Part shown: positions 10,801 through 24,200 of the stretch, in pieces
Layout of the letters: each line of letters begins with the position of its first letter
Numbering within the stretch: the stretch's first letter is position 1
Assembly (NCBI RefSeq): GCF_023101765.2
Contig: NC_064213.1
Span: 4,650,001 to 4,714,000, forward strand
DNA: 64,000 nt
Origin: Spodoptera frugiperda
Lineage: Eukaryota; Arthropoda; Insecta; Lepidoptera; Noctuidae
Reading direction: 5' to 3'
Program-made: the position numbers and the translations under genes
The notes under the pieces: model-generated
Databases searched by the model: none
What the model was told of the DNA's origin: nothing
What the model saw: only the letters and a program-made list of their open reading frames with translations

Positions 10801-13008
10801 TTGAAGTTTCCAAGTTCGATAGGATCTACTAATAATAATAATTCATCAATGACTCGACTGCTTTTTTACTAGCTTTTGCCCACGACTTCGTCCGCGTTGG
10901 ATAATAACTTTAGGGCAGAAATGTATTGATAGCTGTGCCTGCGATTCCGTCAGCGTTTAATTCTTTGTGTGTCATTAAGTTAATGTATTGGCAATATTGT
11001 ACAGAATTGACCTCTCTACAGATTTATTACATACGTATAGATATAGATTACATCGAAAAATTAGGTACTCATTTTACGCATTACTCTAAAAATAAAATTA
11101 CGATAGAATTACCTGATACCGGCTGCACCGAGATCGATTAGGTTGTTAAGGTAGTCGATAATCTTTTGGCGAACATACGGCATTGTTTGATTCAAGTCCT
11201 TAAGTCCTGAGAGTTGGCAAACACGAACCTAGAGCATAACCAAAATATTAAAATTGTCGTCTCATTGCTATATTGGAAATGCTTTATTTGATCGAATGTT
11301 TTCTGAGTTGATGAAGTGTAGGCATTCTGACTCGCCTTCACCCTCCATTACATGGGTATCATAACACAACTGGTAAAATAGAAATACATAGTCCATCGAA
11401 TTATGAATTTTAGTTTAGGAGCTGAGGTAGCTCCGTCAGTGCACCCTATAAAATGTAACAAATCATGACGTTAAACAATATTTCAAATCAATATCGTCGA
11501 GAGAATTAATTCTATGACAAGAAAATAAAAAGACATGTCTAATGTTTTAAATTAATCTACCAGATGGACATATGTATAAACAAAAATTAGAAAACTTTCC
11601 TAATATTATGAACCTTACTTTAATTAAAATAGAGTAACAATTTTAACAGCATAACTGATTAAACATAAAGTAAACTGCTATTGTAACGTTACTAACCTCA
11701 GTAGCATTGTTATAATCTTGTAAGTCGCAGATTGGGTGATGAAAATGTTCTTCTGTATAAGGAACTCCTGGGTACGACCAGGTATAGGTATCAGCAGTAC
11801 TGCCACCAGTCCCTACACTTGTTGCATAATCTCCTGTCATATGGTTAAATACTACGTCGACGTACACTCTGCAAAGAAAAATGTTTTTAACCGACTTCCC
11901 AAAAAGGAGGAGGTTCTCAATTCGGCCGGTATGTTTTGTTGATTATGGACCTTATATGCATTGACAGAGGGGTGTGTTTATGAAATGTGTTTGTCAATAC
12001 AGTCGCGTTACAAGAGAAGATACTTGGCAAACATATATTTTTAAATTACTTATAGCCAAAAACACAATTTTTATTAGAGTTAGATATTATTTTATTGTAA
12101 CTTTCGTGAGACATACTAAATTAATTATTATTATGTTCCTCGTCAAAACAGTACGTGAGTAAGCCGATAACATAATAATTAATAGAGTTAGATATGTTGC
12201 ATGAGGATGATGATTTTTCCCTTAAAAACTCGTGACACGAAAACGCTCATAAACCAGGGTCTCCAATCTCCAATCCGCTTTCAGTGAGATCTTTGAGATT
12301 ATGGTACCTTAGTCCAACCGTTACTCTCACAAGCTGTTTAAGAATGAATATTTAGACAAATTACCTGACTCCAACTTTGTTGCATCTAGTAGTCATGTTC
12401 AAGAAGTCAGCTGCATCTCCTGATCGGGTTACAAGATTGTACGACATCACTTGGTAGCGCTCATACCAAGGTCTTATACCACCGTCAAGATGTATAACCA
12501 AATTTTCTGATGCTGGCGAGGTCTGACAAATATCAAAAGAAATAATAGTACCTACTTAAGCACTTAGGAGAGTACGAACAGGTCTGCTAACCAGGAGTGA
12601 TAATATCATGGCCTTACATGAAGACATATGTTTTACACGGTACGGCATTCTATTAACAAAGATATCTACCAAAAGTAAAAATTAGGGAAATAAGGCAATA
12701 TTGTAATGTATTCATTTGCAATGTTTTCGTTACTTTTTTGTTTGATTTCAACTACAGATTTTGACATATAGAACTTAAAGTGCTTGGACAAATGTATTTC
12801 GTCTTAATATCAACAAACTAACCTGAACAGCTCCAAAACCTTTGGGTCCTAGGAACCTCTCGCATTCGTCTGCAATGTCCAGCCACTTCCACTCAAACAT
12901 CTGCACAATGACGGAGCGGCCCGGCCATTGGTTGGTCTTGATGTAGGCCTCGCACGATAACGCCGCGCCAAACAATGAGCAGAAACAAAACCACACTAGA
13001 AGGGCCAT
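7848..13008 (-). CDS. Amy: Alpha-amylase paralog, copy 2 (complete, loop-less)
   Basis: Complete secreted GH13 amylase of 508 aa. Exons in gene order: 12823-13008, 12365-12522, 11697-11868, 11113-11228, 10573-10756, 9960-10136, 9384-9515, 8625-8828, 7848-8045 (TGA at 7850-7848). All junctions are GT/AG and in phase. A signal peptide (MALLVWFCFCSLFGAALS) starts at ATG 13008. Catalytic residues are present: Asp213 (RVDAAKHMWP), Glu250 (YIYQEV) and Asp314 (VDNHDTQRNG). The GHGAGG mobile loop is absent: HDTQRNG runs straight into ILTYKN. The chloride-site position is Arg (PYGQPRMTSSF). Two introns, after 10573 and 9960, split a region that is one exon in copy 1. The substrate-site segment in exon 2 differs from copy 1 (IHLDGGIRPWYERY). 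Likely active, but possibly with altered specificity or pH range (inference). Confidence 0.92.
8390..8520 (+). repeat. SINE S1 tail fragment
   Basis: Contains CCATTACATGGGACTTAAA through TCTGTCTACCCCTTCGGGG, the 3' body of family S1. It sits in the last intron of amylase copy 2. Confidence 0.6.
8930..9060 (+). repeat. Family A repeat fragment
   Basis: A diverged copy with CCCAGGCCAGAGGTAGTGTC and a GCTTCGAGCC block, in an intron of amylase copy 2. Confidence 0.45.
9552..9715 (+). repeat. Helitron-like repeat ending CTAG|T, second copy
   Basis: Strong match to 5330-5566 from TATATAAAAATAAGTCGG to GCCGGGTTTGCTAG. It lies in the intron between exons 6 and 7 of amylase copy 2. Confidence 0.6.
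10214..10331. repeat. Tandem duplication, period 58 bp, two units
   Basis: The unit beginning TTGTTCAAATATT and ending GATGGGTCA is repeated directly with a single visible difference (TTCAACC versus TTGAACC). Intronic in amylase copy 2. Confidence 0.85.
10868..10960 (+). repeat. Interspersed repeat head (CTAGCTTTTGCCC type)
   Basis: The block CTAGCTTTTGCCCACGACTTCGTCCGCG is a common insect repeat terminus. The related block ACCGACTTCCCAAAAAGGAG occurs at 11889. Confidence 0.5.
12125..12186 (+). repeat. Fragment of inverted-repeat element family E
   Basis: The block TACGTGAGTAAGCCGATAAC followed by ATAATAATTAAT matches the right end of the complete element at 39687-39821. It sits in an intron of amylase copy 2. 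Confidence 0.6.
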
Positions 13009-13643
13009 GTTTTGAGCTCTAAAAGTTACAAATATTTAATATTAATAAAGAACTCTAATTAGAATCTTCATGACCGTGATAAGGTCAGTAGTGACAATTA
13101 GACCTATGACCACTTTTAGTATAAGATCTTAATACATGCCCAAAAGACTGGGAACGCACTTGTAACTCCTCTGGTGTTGAAGGTCTATGTATATGGTTAA
13201 ATTCATGAAGCAAGTGCAAAGAGGAGATGCCATAATATGGATATGCACTGAGACAAAACAAATCGGTCCCGTCCAATGAAATTATAAGTTAAGAGGAATA
13301 AATAGGTTATAAGCACTCAGAAAGTGGCACATTATAATGTGGACAATTGGCAACGTGTTTGTAGTATGAGACTGCATGTTGGAAAATAGAAAGTGGGGTG
13401 GTGTATAACGTGAAGTGTCACACATTATGTTAAAGGGAAATCCAATTATGACATCTCCTTTGGATTTGTTTCATTGTTTAGTAATTGAACTGAATAGAAA
13501 CACAAATATACGTTCCCAATTTTTAAATCGCATTTAATTAAATTAATTTAGAGATAATTACAGACATACTTACATACAGGAGAACACTACCGTTCACCAG
13601 GAAATTTAACTCGACAATGTTGTTACAAATCGAAACACTTAAC
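13009..13643 (-). other. 5' untranslated exon and first intron of amylase copy 2
   Basis: The ATG exon is preceded by TTTTAG ending at 13019, an acceptor. A donor GTAAGT at 13573-13568 closes an upstream exon of about 70 bases starting near 13643. That exon aligns by eye with the corresponding leader exon of copy 3 (shared GTTRAGTG start and ATTTG/CATTGT blocks), which supports it. I see no clear TATA box; a weak TATTTAAG lies just upstream. Confidence 0.5.
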
Positions 13644-13699
13644 AAAATAGGAAACTACTTAAATAACAATACAGCACGACACTTCACATTATGTACAAG

Positions 13700-15090
13700 T
13701 GAATAAGTATGCAGTTATGTACAGTCCCGTACATAACAATTTTGTTTAATAACAATAATAATATGGAAAGTTCCAGAAGTACATAGTACATAGTACGATT
13801 AATAAATACCTTTAAAATATTTTTTTTCGGTCTGTAGGCCTATTCTGGGCCCTGTAGGTATTTTTCCCGCAGATCCATTTGGAAACAGTAATTCTGGCAT
13901 TTTCGTAAAAAAAGCACTCACACTACACAGGTTACCCAGATGCGGAACAACAATTTGTGAATCACACAATGATATTGTCATGTGCGTCACAATGTATCAC
14001 ACTGTTTCACAATGTCTGGATAGCCTATGTGTATGACTAGGTACCAGATAAATTTGAATCAAGAACGTAATTTGTATGAATATCTGCATATGTTTATCGA
14101 GATACTTATATAGAGGTGGTAACACTAGGAGCTACCAATGGTTGTAGTTACTGTACCTAATGTTAAAGATTTGATATAATGGACATTAGAGATGATTAAA
14201 ATAATAACAGAGATAGGTACCTTATATGTATGAATATTCCATATTATCCAGTTTGCCAAACATTGAGATTATACATTTGTCTTTTGGGGAGAGCGCATCA
14301 GTGGACTCTCATAGGTTATTTGATTTTAATTCATTGCATGCGGGGATCTGAGTCCTTAGTATTCTACCTACTACTACTACTAATAAAACCTTATTAGGTT
14401 TAATTAGGAGAAAATGTATTTCTATTACTTTTAGATTTTTGTTATTTCGCTTGAAAATTAAACTTCCCTTACTGGGATCAGTTAATGAGAAAGATTTTGG
14501 GTAATTATTATTTTGATAACTTAAACGTATTTGGAGCAGCTATTTCTCGGTACGGTATTTGCAAATAGGTAGTCAGAATCTTAGACATCCAAATCTGAAT
14601 AACCCAATTTTAATGCTTTTTTTTTGATTCAGTTCTACGTCTTAACTTTTAACCAAATATCATGCCAATTATAGAGGGATCGACCTCAATCTGTCTTCTT
14701 CTACCATTTTAGAGAAATAGTACATTCTTGGTTAGACCCGTTGTCATAGACATTCGGATTGAAGACCGAAGACTAAATAAGCTCTCTGTCACAGGGTCTG
14801 AACACCCAAAAATTAGGCTCGGTCTACTAATGGTTATTTTTATTTGAAACTTTTATTGGCAATTGTAATCCGATGCGGGAATCTAACCCGCAACGCCATA
14901 CGTATTGCAACCCAACCTTATTGTACCCAGCGAGATAAGGAAGAACCATATTTTCAGTCAAGAAGACTTCTTGTCTATGGAATAACGTTAGTCACATATT
15001 CTGCCCAAGACTGCCTTGTTTTTACCAAACTAAGCCTTTCATATTACTAATTAGTAGAGATGAATTAAAACAGCGAAATGTTTACTTATA
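13700..15090. other. Intergenic DNA between amylase copies 2 and 3
   Basis: AT-rich, no supportable gene. Tail blocks of SINE-like repeats occur near 13920 (ACAACAATTTGTGAATCACA) and 14865-14900 (GATGCGGGAATCTAACCCGC), the latter tRNA-like. Confidence 0.6.
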
Positions 15091-15093
15091 GGC

Positions 15094-15099
15094 TTTATT
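15094..15099 (-). terminator. Candidate poly(A) signal of amylase copy 3
   Basis: AATAAA on the minus strand about 165 bases after the stop codon of copy 3, the first such hexamer downstream. Weak evidence on its own. Confidence 0.4.
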
Positions 15100-15261
15100 A
15101 ACATAATAAATAACTTAATTACAATTTTCTCTTGAAGATTTAATCCTAGTTTCTTCACTGCTACGGGAATCTTCTAATCCGAATTCAGTACTGACTGAAA
15201 TAAGACTAATAAAAGATTATGTAGTGTAAAGATCATGAAATATGAAAAAGAATTTTTGCTA

Positions 15262-18200
15262 TCATACAAAATTATGGATAGATACCTCATCCCCAACATG
15301 TATAGCAAAATGCAGGTCATCTCCAGCTCCAGATAGTGTGATGTAAGCTGCCCCAGTACTAGACACGGTCACATTCTTCCCAGTACAAAAGCTTCCTTCC
15401 TTTTGACCAGATATTATGTCACAATATACACCAGCTGGAAGCCCAGTCTGTGAACAGTTAATTTTTAGTTAGTTAGAACTTCAAAATAATTATAAGTGTG
15501 GGAGAGTCATGCTTCGGCACGAATGGGCCGGCTCGACCGGAGTGATACCACGGCCTCACCGAAAACCGACGTGACGCGTTGTGTGAGTGAGGTTACCGAA
15601 GGCCCAATTCCCCCTTCCTTATCTTCCCAATCCCCGATTCCCCAACAACCCATAAATCCCTAAACCCCATAAGGCCGGCAACGCACTTGTAACGCCTCTG
15701 GTATTTCATGTGTCCATGGGCGGACGATTGCTTACCATCAGGTGATACGTCAGCTTCCATAAAAAAAACCTTTTTCTAATTTCCTGTTCCAAACAACTTA
15801 CCTGAAACTCTTCGTTTAACTCGGTCTTCTCCGTATTGAACACAATAAATCCTTTCTTCCGCAAACCAAAAGCAATCTGATTATTGCCATTAGTCCACCA
15901 GTTTGTGAGTGGAGCATTGTGTACTTCGTTTCTGAATCTAACCATCCTGTATATGGCCGGCCATCGATGTTCACACACCCATCCTTCATCACACGTACCA
16001 TCCTGGTTGAAAAAAGAGGCACAAAAAAAAAAAATAAGTAAACGGTAGGGAATGTAATTAAAGTTCGTTCAGATACTAAAAAAACGTCATAGGCGGTTAA
16101 ACCTAAAGAGCGTCTTAGGCAAGCGCCTCATAGAAGCCCCTAATTTTTTTGGCGCCACCGCAACTGCTATAGCGATCACTATGTCAGTTAGTCACGCGCG
16201 TTTCCTGGCACTTCTCTGTAAACTGGCGCCCTAGACACTTGCCTAGTTTATCTCAGGAATAATACGGCTCTGTCAATAAAAAAGATCAATTACCTACATA
16301 AGAGGCATCAGGGATCTGGTACTGCAAACGCAATTAAAAAATGGCCCCTACCTCATAAATAATAGGAGACACAATATTGTCTTCATTATCAGCTGGTGGA
16401 CCCTGATCGAAATAAGTAAAAGCAAAGCTGCTTGTCATTCGTGGCTGTCCATATGGATGTGCTAGAAGAAATGCTATCGCAGCCTGTAAAGGAAACAGAC
16501 ACAATTTAGGATTGTTGATAAATAATCAGACTTCTCCAAAATTCAGATTGATTTGATTTACCTTATATAAAGTTTCATTTTTGTAAGTCAGTATAAGACC
16601 ATTGCGCTGCGTATCGTGGTTGTCAACGAATATCACAGCGTTGTCACTGGGCATCATATCTAGTGCTGTTGTTCCCCATGATTCTAAAGTTTTCAAAGGT
16701 TTTCGACCACTGAATATTAGTGCTAATTCAGCGCCAGCCTAAAAAAATAGTTAGTTAACTTTATCCGCGTTTTTGGAATAGCCTTTTTGTCTTTAGCTAA
16801 TACCTGTTGATATTACAATCAGCTTTGAAAAATAATACATACCTACAATCAATAATAATGAGACAAAATCATTTACACATCATCACACATCATCACACAT
16901 CAGCAGCCTGTAAGTGGCCACTACTAAAGGCTTCTTCTCGCACGGAGGTGTGAGTATTACTCGTGGTGAGTTTGAAATTATAAGCTCAAGTCTCCTCACG
17001 ATATTTTCATTCACCTTTTGTCAGTGGTGTCTAAATAATCTTAAAAAGAGTATTATAACTCACATTGCTACTTGCCTTTGGTAGGTTTCGAACCCGCATC
17101 CTCGTGCATGAGGAGCGGGCGTCCTAAACCTCCGGGGCACCACAACATTCAAAATGATTTAGCGTATTACAAAATATAATTTAACTTAATTATGCGTGAA
17201 CACAAAATGTGTCGTTATCAAATTTTAAAATGACTAACTGATTTTATTAGAGCTTCATGCACGATCATGCCTGTGTAGTTAATGAAAACTAATTTGTCCA
17301 TGAATCAGCCATAATGGATGTTGCAGAATCATGCAAGTCCTTTCTTCAACATACTTTCAGAAGATTTAGTTTGTGTAAAATTTGTATAAAGTTAAAATAT
17401 TTGAGAAGCGTTCTGAACCCAAAATGTCTTCAACATTAACGCTTTGTGAGTAAATGTGATACAGCGAAAATCTTGATACAATAATTTGGGCAAACTGTTA
17501 AGTGATCGGGACACAATTTACGGTATTTTGGTAATTGTTCAAAGTTTATCAGACTAAAGAAAAGTTACATAATTAAGGGACGACTTCCAAGTGTCGAAAA
17601 TTCTTAGGCATTTAAACAGACGATCCTCTGTTTAAGCCTAATAATTTTGATGGATGACAATTTTTCATTTCTATTGAATTTTTTTTCATAACAGTGCCTT
17701 GTCGCTGTAACCTTTTTCAGATCGAGAAAGGCTCCAATAGACAAATCAGTTGTAAAGTAAAAAGTACTTTAAGTCTTAAATCAGAGATCACAAATCAGAC
17801 TTACAGTAAATTCCGTAACATCTCCCATATTTTTATACTCTTCAAATGTGACTGTTCCACCTTTGGACACTTCCTGGTAAATGTAAGGTCTGGAATTCCT
17901 TCGGAACCCATGATTCATGTTCAAATTATTGAGACGTCTGTAAATATCCTGCAAGTCCTCTGGCCACATGTGCTTGGCTGCGTCCACTCTGGATGAACAG
18001 AATTCAAATTAAGTTTTCATACATATTTTGTCACAAAGCCCCAAAAGACACTGTGAAATTGACTCTAAGACTCTAGAAATAGGGACTATGTCCTAAATAT
18101 AAGTATCATAATAGTATTATTTTCACCTAAGGCCAGCAGCACCAAGATCAATAAGTTTGTTCAAGTAATTCGTAATCTTTAGACGAACGTAATGATTTGT

Positions 18201-21200
18201 CTGATTCAAATCTTGTAATCCACCCAATTGACAAACTCGGACCTGGAGAAAAGGAAAACTTTGATTAAACAAAATGAAGATACTCTTTCATTTAAATATA
18301 ACAGTCTAATGGCCGTCTTATCAACCACCCCTAACACCTAAACTAACTCCTTACTTGTGTAATGTTAGGAGTCATTTATAGGTTGGTGAAAACCAAAATG
18401 TCAGAGTTAGAGAAAACGGACATTAAACTAGTAAAAGTATGGCATATCTTAAGATTTTTGTTACCATATGAAATCATAACACATAAAAGCCAAAATTCAC
18501 TGACCTCAGTAGCATTGTTATAATCGTTAACTTCACATACAGGAAAGTTGAAGTGTTCTTCAGTATATGGGACACCAGGGTAAGAATATGTATCAGGATC
18601 AGCTGTGCTACCACCAGTACCCACACTATCATTATGTGGTATCGTCATATGGTTGAATACCACATCCACGTAAATTCTGGGGAAAAAGAGTGTTATTATG
18701 TACCTAAGCCTTTTCACTCGGTTTGTTATAGTAGGTAAGCTTCACAAGTCGTTATTTTAAGAGAGTGAGATTCTGGTATAATCTTAATTAAGGAGACTTG
18801 ATTTAACTGACTCTTCTTTGGGCCAGGGTAGTATCAGCTTAATTTTTCAAAATCGTTATATTACTGCTCTCTTATTCACATTTTGCATTGCATTAGATGT
18901 CTGGCATCCATGCTGAACTGGACAATGTTGAGCTGTACAAGAAAAAACCTAAACTGGACATTAGTAAACTTTCAGGCACAATGGATGTTGAGCTGAACAA
19001 AACAAGAATTTTGAGTGTTTTTGTTTATATCCACATTTATTTTGATTATTCTTTTTTATTTTATTTCGTGCCTACTATTTGTGCCAGGTATTGTACCAAA
19101 TAAATGATTCTTCTTTCTTTCATTCTTCTTTATTGTTCAATCAATTGCTTACTTATTTCTATGATGATCGTACTACATCCACTTTTTTATCTTCGTCATC
19201 GTGAAATACTTATGCAGTATTTGCACATTATCTTTTTATATCTTTCATGATTTTGTCTACCTACCTATAGAAATGGTCTATGAGTCTTGCCTTATCATTA
19301 CAGCTGTTGTAAGCTACAGGTTACTAACCTACACATCACTAACGTCATCAAAATATAGTACGACGCACCAACTGATATTTTTTCTATATACTTAAGTAGA
19401 TATCTTTTTAATTACTATTGTGTAAGACTGGTAGATAATAATATATTAAGCGTCATTTACGATAATTGCTAAGTAGACTCTAATAATGTTATCATTTCAA
19501 TTAATGAGTCAGAAAATTAAGTGCATGATGCAGAATTAAAGATTATAGTAGGTATAAGGTAAGATTATGTGACGTTCGTTTTAATTTATAATCGGTGTTG
19601 TTAAGAGCTTGTATGTGTCTTAGCGACAAATGAGATAATTGTAATATACTTATAGATATGTACACGAGACGAGTGCATGTTCCTATCTTAAAAAAAAATG
19701 TAGTATCCTGTTCCCTTCCAAAAGGTTAAGCAGATGTTATTATAGTTGTTATAAGTCTTCTACGAGTAACAGCCGCATTCCTAACATTTCGCTCGTATGA
19801 TCTTTTTCATAAACCAATATCACTCTTTTTTGAGGCGGGATAAATATCATGTGTCTTCTCCCGTGTTGAGTGAGCTGAGAGGCAGTGTCAAACTCTTATT
19901 AATTAAAAACCACCCCGTTTCTACTCCTGCTCTTCGAGCCGGAGCTCCAGTTGGATGACGTCTTCTGCGCCATCCAATATCCTTTGGCAATCCACAGCTG
20001 AACTACTCTACATAATATTTAAAAGAGATTCCTACAATCTGCACCTTTAGCGAGCGAGTCAGAACGATTTTTCAGAGCGCGCTGCCCTATGCCTATGTCA
20101 AATTGGTAGTCTCTTACGATGCGAAATGCCCGAGAGAAGTATATGGGGTAGTAAAGAGGCAGTCTACTATTACTGACCATAATACACGATTTTAGGTATC
20201 TACTGACCAGTAGGTATTTGAGGGTTCTTTTGTCGCAGGTACATTTATTTTACGCATTAAAATATTAATAGTAAGCCGGTTCATATCACGATGGCAACAT
20301 AGATAGTAGCGAAGCTGACCGGATAGGGTGCGCCAATGCATTGATTACACGTCTACTTTAGAATTTTCTGGTAACAGGAAAAATAACACACGGTTCTTTG
20401 TTGCTAATATAATCTGTATTAATCAATAAAATTAATTGGGATGTGTATCTCACAATATAAACAATTAAAGATACGGGTTGTATAATACCTACTGCAATTT
20501 TTACTAAGTCTCTGTACCGTATCATTTGAGAGTATACGCCAATAGCAATCACGAAATAAGTTCCTACCATCCTCTTACTGAATTTTAGCGTCAAGCAATA
20601 ATGTACCTAATGTTGTTGCATCTCATCTGTTAATAGTACTGGATGTCCAATCTACAGTTTGATTATGCCACTGTTATCTACATCTGGTGTTGCAAAAGTA
20701 ATTAAACTACGGTGAGCACTTACTATCAAGCAAATCTTAAGCTTAATCGCAAGATTGCAACTAATTTATAATAAAAAATGCCTACGGTTGACGTACCTGA
20801 CTCCAGCTTTGTTGCACCTAGTAGTCATGTTCAGGAAATCCATTTCATCTCCTGATCTGGTAACCAGGTTATACGACATTACCTGATAGCGTTCATACCA
20901 AGGCCTTATATTGCCCTCTAGCTTTAAAATCAAATTCTCTGATGGTGGCGAAGTCTGTTAATCAAAAAAATATTATAACTATCTAAGCATAAGAATAAAT
21001 TAAATTGTTGTTTGTTCGCCTGGCAACACCATGACGTCAACATGGAAAAATTCTGTCTGCTTTTTATATTTATAATTTATACATCTCATATTGGTTTTAA
21101 AATCAAATCAAATCAACACCGTTTCAGAACTATTTATACTACCCATAAATATTTTACAAAATCAAAAAAAAACCATTATAAAAACAATAATAAACAGTGA

Positions 21201-24200
21201 CATCACAGTGACAGTGACAACAATAAGAAAAACCTAATATTATATACTAAAATGAAGAAAACTATATAAAACCATGTTGACGAGAGCCAGGAGGACACGA
21301 GGCGCACCCCCACCATCCCCGGACTCGTCGCTCAGCTCCGCCTCGCCGTCGCCGGAACCCAACCACGAACCGGTGACAGCAGTAGCGTCGAGCTCGAGCG
21401 ACGAATATTTCTCCCCGCCGACGTCGCCGCCACCTGTACGTCGGCCGAGGAGAGGCCGGCCACCGACGGGCTTGGGAGCCAGGGGTCAACAGACCCCGGG
21501 ACGGGTCCCCGCTGCCGGTGGTTGTGCGCGGCGCATGAAATGGACTCAAACAATAAATGAGAACGTCATGCGCGCGTACTACGGTGCTACGGAGGGAGGA
21601 ACCAACCTCACTGCGTACCGTGAAAGGATGCTGTCGATGTTTCAGGTACTCGAACCATTCGTCAACGTCTCGGCTCAACGACTCTCGGATCAGGTGCGGG
21701 TCATCCAACGCAATCGTAGATTGGACGAGGCTGCACTTGATCGGCTACGCTCAGAAGCACTGCGCAACCGTGTCGTCCCCGCCCCACCACAAGAGGTGGT
21801 ACAAACACCTACAGCGTCACAAAATGTGACACCGACCACTCCTGCCGCTGGAGTGGAGGACGACAGGGTTGAACAAGTAAGTACTCAGTGCAATGAACGA
21901 CTGAGGAGTGCTTTGGAGGATGCAATTCGTGAGTATAGATTTGCTCCTTTAAAACCAAAACTGCCACGTTTGCCCATGTGTGGAAGAAATAGGGCGCTGG
22001 TAAGCGCTCTGGATTCGCTACTTAAAACATATTTTGAAAGTAGCGAAAACCTCTATGATACACACTCGATTCTGTACTGTGGGGCGGTAGCAGCTTGTCG
22101 AGTGGCTAACGTCAGATTCTCGAATCTTGACGCAGCAGTCCGACCAAAACCAGCAGTACCAGCCTGGCAGTGCAGGATTGAGCGTCGTATCAGTGAGGCC
22201 AGGGTGCTTATCGGCAAACTATCCTGCTTCAGGGATGGCAATACTCGTCCTAGAGTGATGCGCTTTGTAAGACGTGCATTTGTGGGGACTGAAACCAGTC
22301 CTCATGAATACATGTCGCGTGTTACAGAGCGCATCGACTTCCTGAAGCAGAAAATCTACGCATGGGCAAATCGTATCAGGCGGTACAAAAAACGAGTAGA
22401 GCGATATACTCAGAATCGCATGTTCCAAAGAGATCAGAGATGGGTATATAGAAATTGGGAACGATCCAACCAAGATGTGACTGATGGGCGGCGACCGGAT
22501 GATGAAGCCACTAACACATTTTGGCGCAACATCTGGTCGGTGCCTGTCAGCCACACAGAGGATGACTGGATCTGTGATGTTGAGCGAAGGTGTGAAACTG
22601 TGCCAGAGATGGAGGAGGTGATAATCACCTCCTCTGATGTGAGCAGTGCAGCCTGTTCGGTCCCAAATTGGAAATCACCGGGGCCAGACGGGCTGCACAA
22701 CTTCTGGCTCAAATGGTTCACCAGTTCACACGCTCGCTTAGCATCGCAATTCCAGGCAGCTTTAGAAGCTGGATCGTTGCCCCAATTTCTAACAACAGGC
22801 GTTACCCATCTGCTCCATAAATCAGGTAGTTCCACTGAACCCAAAAATTATAGACCAATAACATGTTTACCAACGGTCTATAAACTTCTTACATCTATTT
22901 TGAGAACAAAAATAACAAAACATATCGAAAAACATTGCATTATGTCTGTATCTCAAAATGGATGTAGGAAGGGGTCTCGTGGAACTAAGGAGCTACTCCT
23001 CATTGATATGGTTGTAAGCCAACAGGTTCGTCGGTCCCGAAAGAATTTGTCTACATGCTGGATAGATTATAAAAAGGCATATGACTCTGTGCCACATACA
23101 TGGCTCATGAGGGTGCTGGAGTTGTATAAGATAGATGCAACTCTACGCGCCTTCTTGCAGTCATGTATGAGGCAATGGAGTACTGTGCTTTGCTATCCGG
23201 GATGTAGACAAATCCAAGGGAGTGAAGAACCTGTAAGGTAGTGCGAGGAATATTCCAGGGTGACAGTCTGAGCCCACTATGGTTCTGCTTGGCCTTGAAT
23301 CCTCTCAGTACTTTATTGGAGGCTTCAGGGCTAGGCTATCCTTTGCGGAGAAGGGGTCTAGTCATATCCCACTTGCTTTACATGGATGACCTCAAGTTGT
23401 TTGCTCCAAATAACAAACAACTGATGGAACTACTGAAAATAACTGAAAAATTTAGTAGTTCCATCAGAATGGAATTTGGAGTAGATAAATGTGCTGTCAT
23501 GCATGTGAAGCGAGGAGGGATTGTGGAATCTGAGGGTCTAGAACTCTCAGATTTCACAAAACTAAGAGCGCTCTCCGCAAATGATACTTACAAGTACCTG
23601 GGTATGTCAGAGGGATTAGGCATTAATGGGCCGGACATGAAACAATCGTTACGGGAACGCTTCTTTGGCCGCCTGAATAAAGTGCTGAAAAGTTCATTAT
23701 CAGGCGGAAACAAGGTGCGAGCCTATAACGGTTGGGTCATGCCGGTTCTGATGTATTCTTTTGGTATACTCAAGTGGACTCAGACTGAACTTGACACCCT
23801 GGATAGGCGAGTCCGAACACTGCTGACTGCAAATCGTATGCATCACCCTCGTTCATCGATCATGAGGTTGTATATCCCGCGGAAGTGTGGGGGTCGAGGC
23901 TTATTAAATGCTAAGACCCTTCATAACCGTGAGGTGTGCAACCTCAGGGAATATTTCCTGAAAGTAAACGAGGGTATGCATCGAGAAGTAGCAGCAATGG
24001 ACAATGGATTCACTCCACTATCTTTAGCAAAAGAGAACTGGCGTAAACCTGTGGTACTGAGCGTCAATGACCGCAAGGAGGTATGGCATAGCAAGGAGCT
24101 CCACGGACGCTTCTTCCGGGCCCTTCATGGACCCAGTGTAGATTTTCTGGCGTCCGTATCTTGGCTACGATTCAGTAATCTCTTTGGAGAAACTGAAGGA

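Noticed and set aside
18897..19103. 68-codon frame starting MSGIHAELDNVELYKKKP
   Set aside because: Looks protein-like at first and contains a repeated AATGTTGAGCTG-type word, but it lies in an amylase intron with no homology, and its second half is plain AT-rich sequence.
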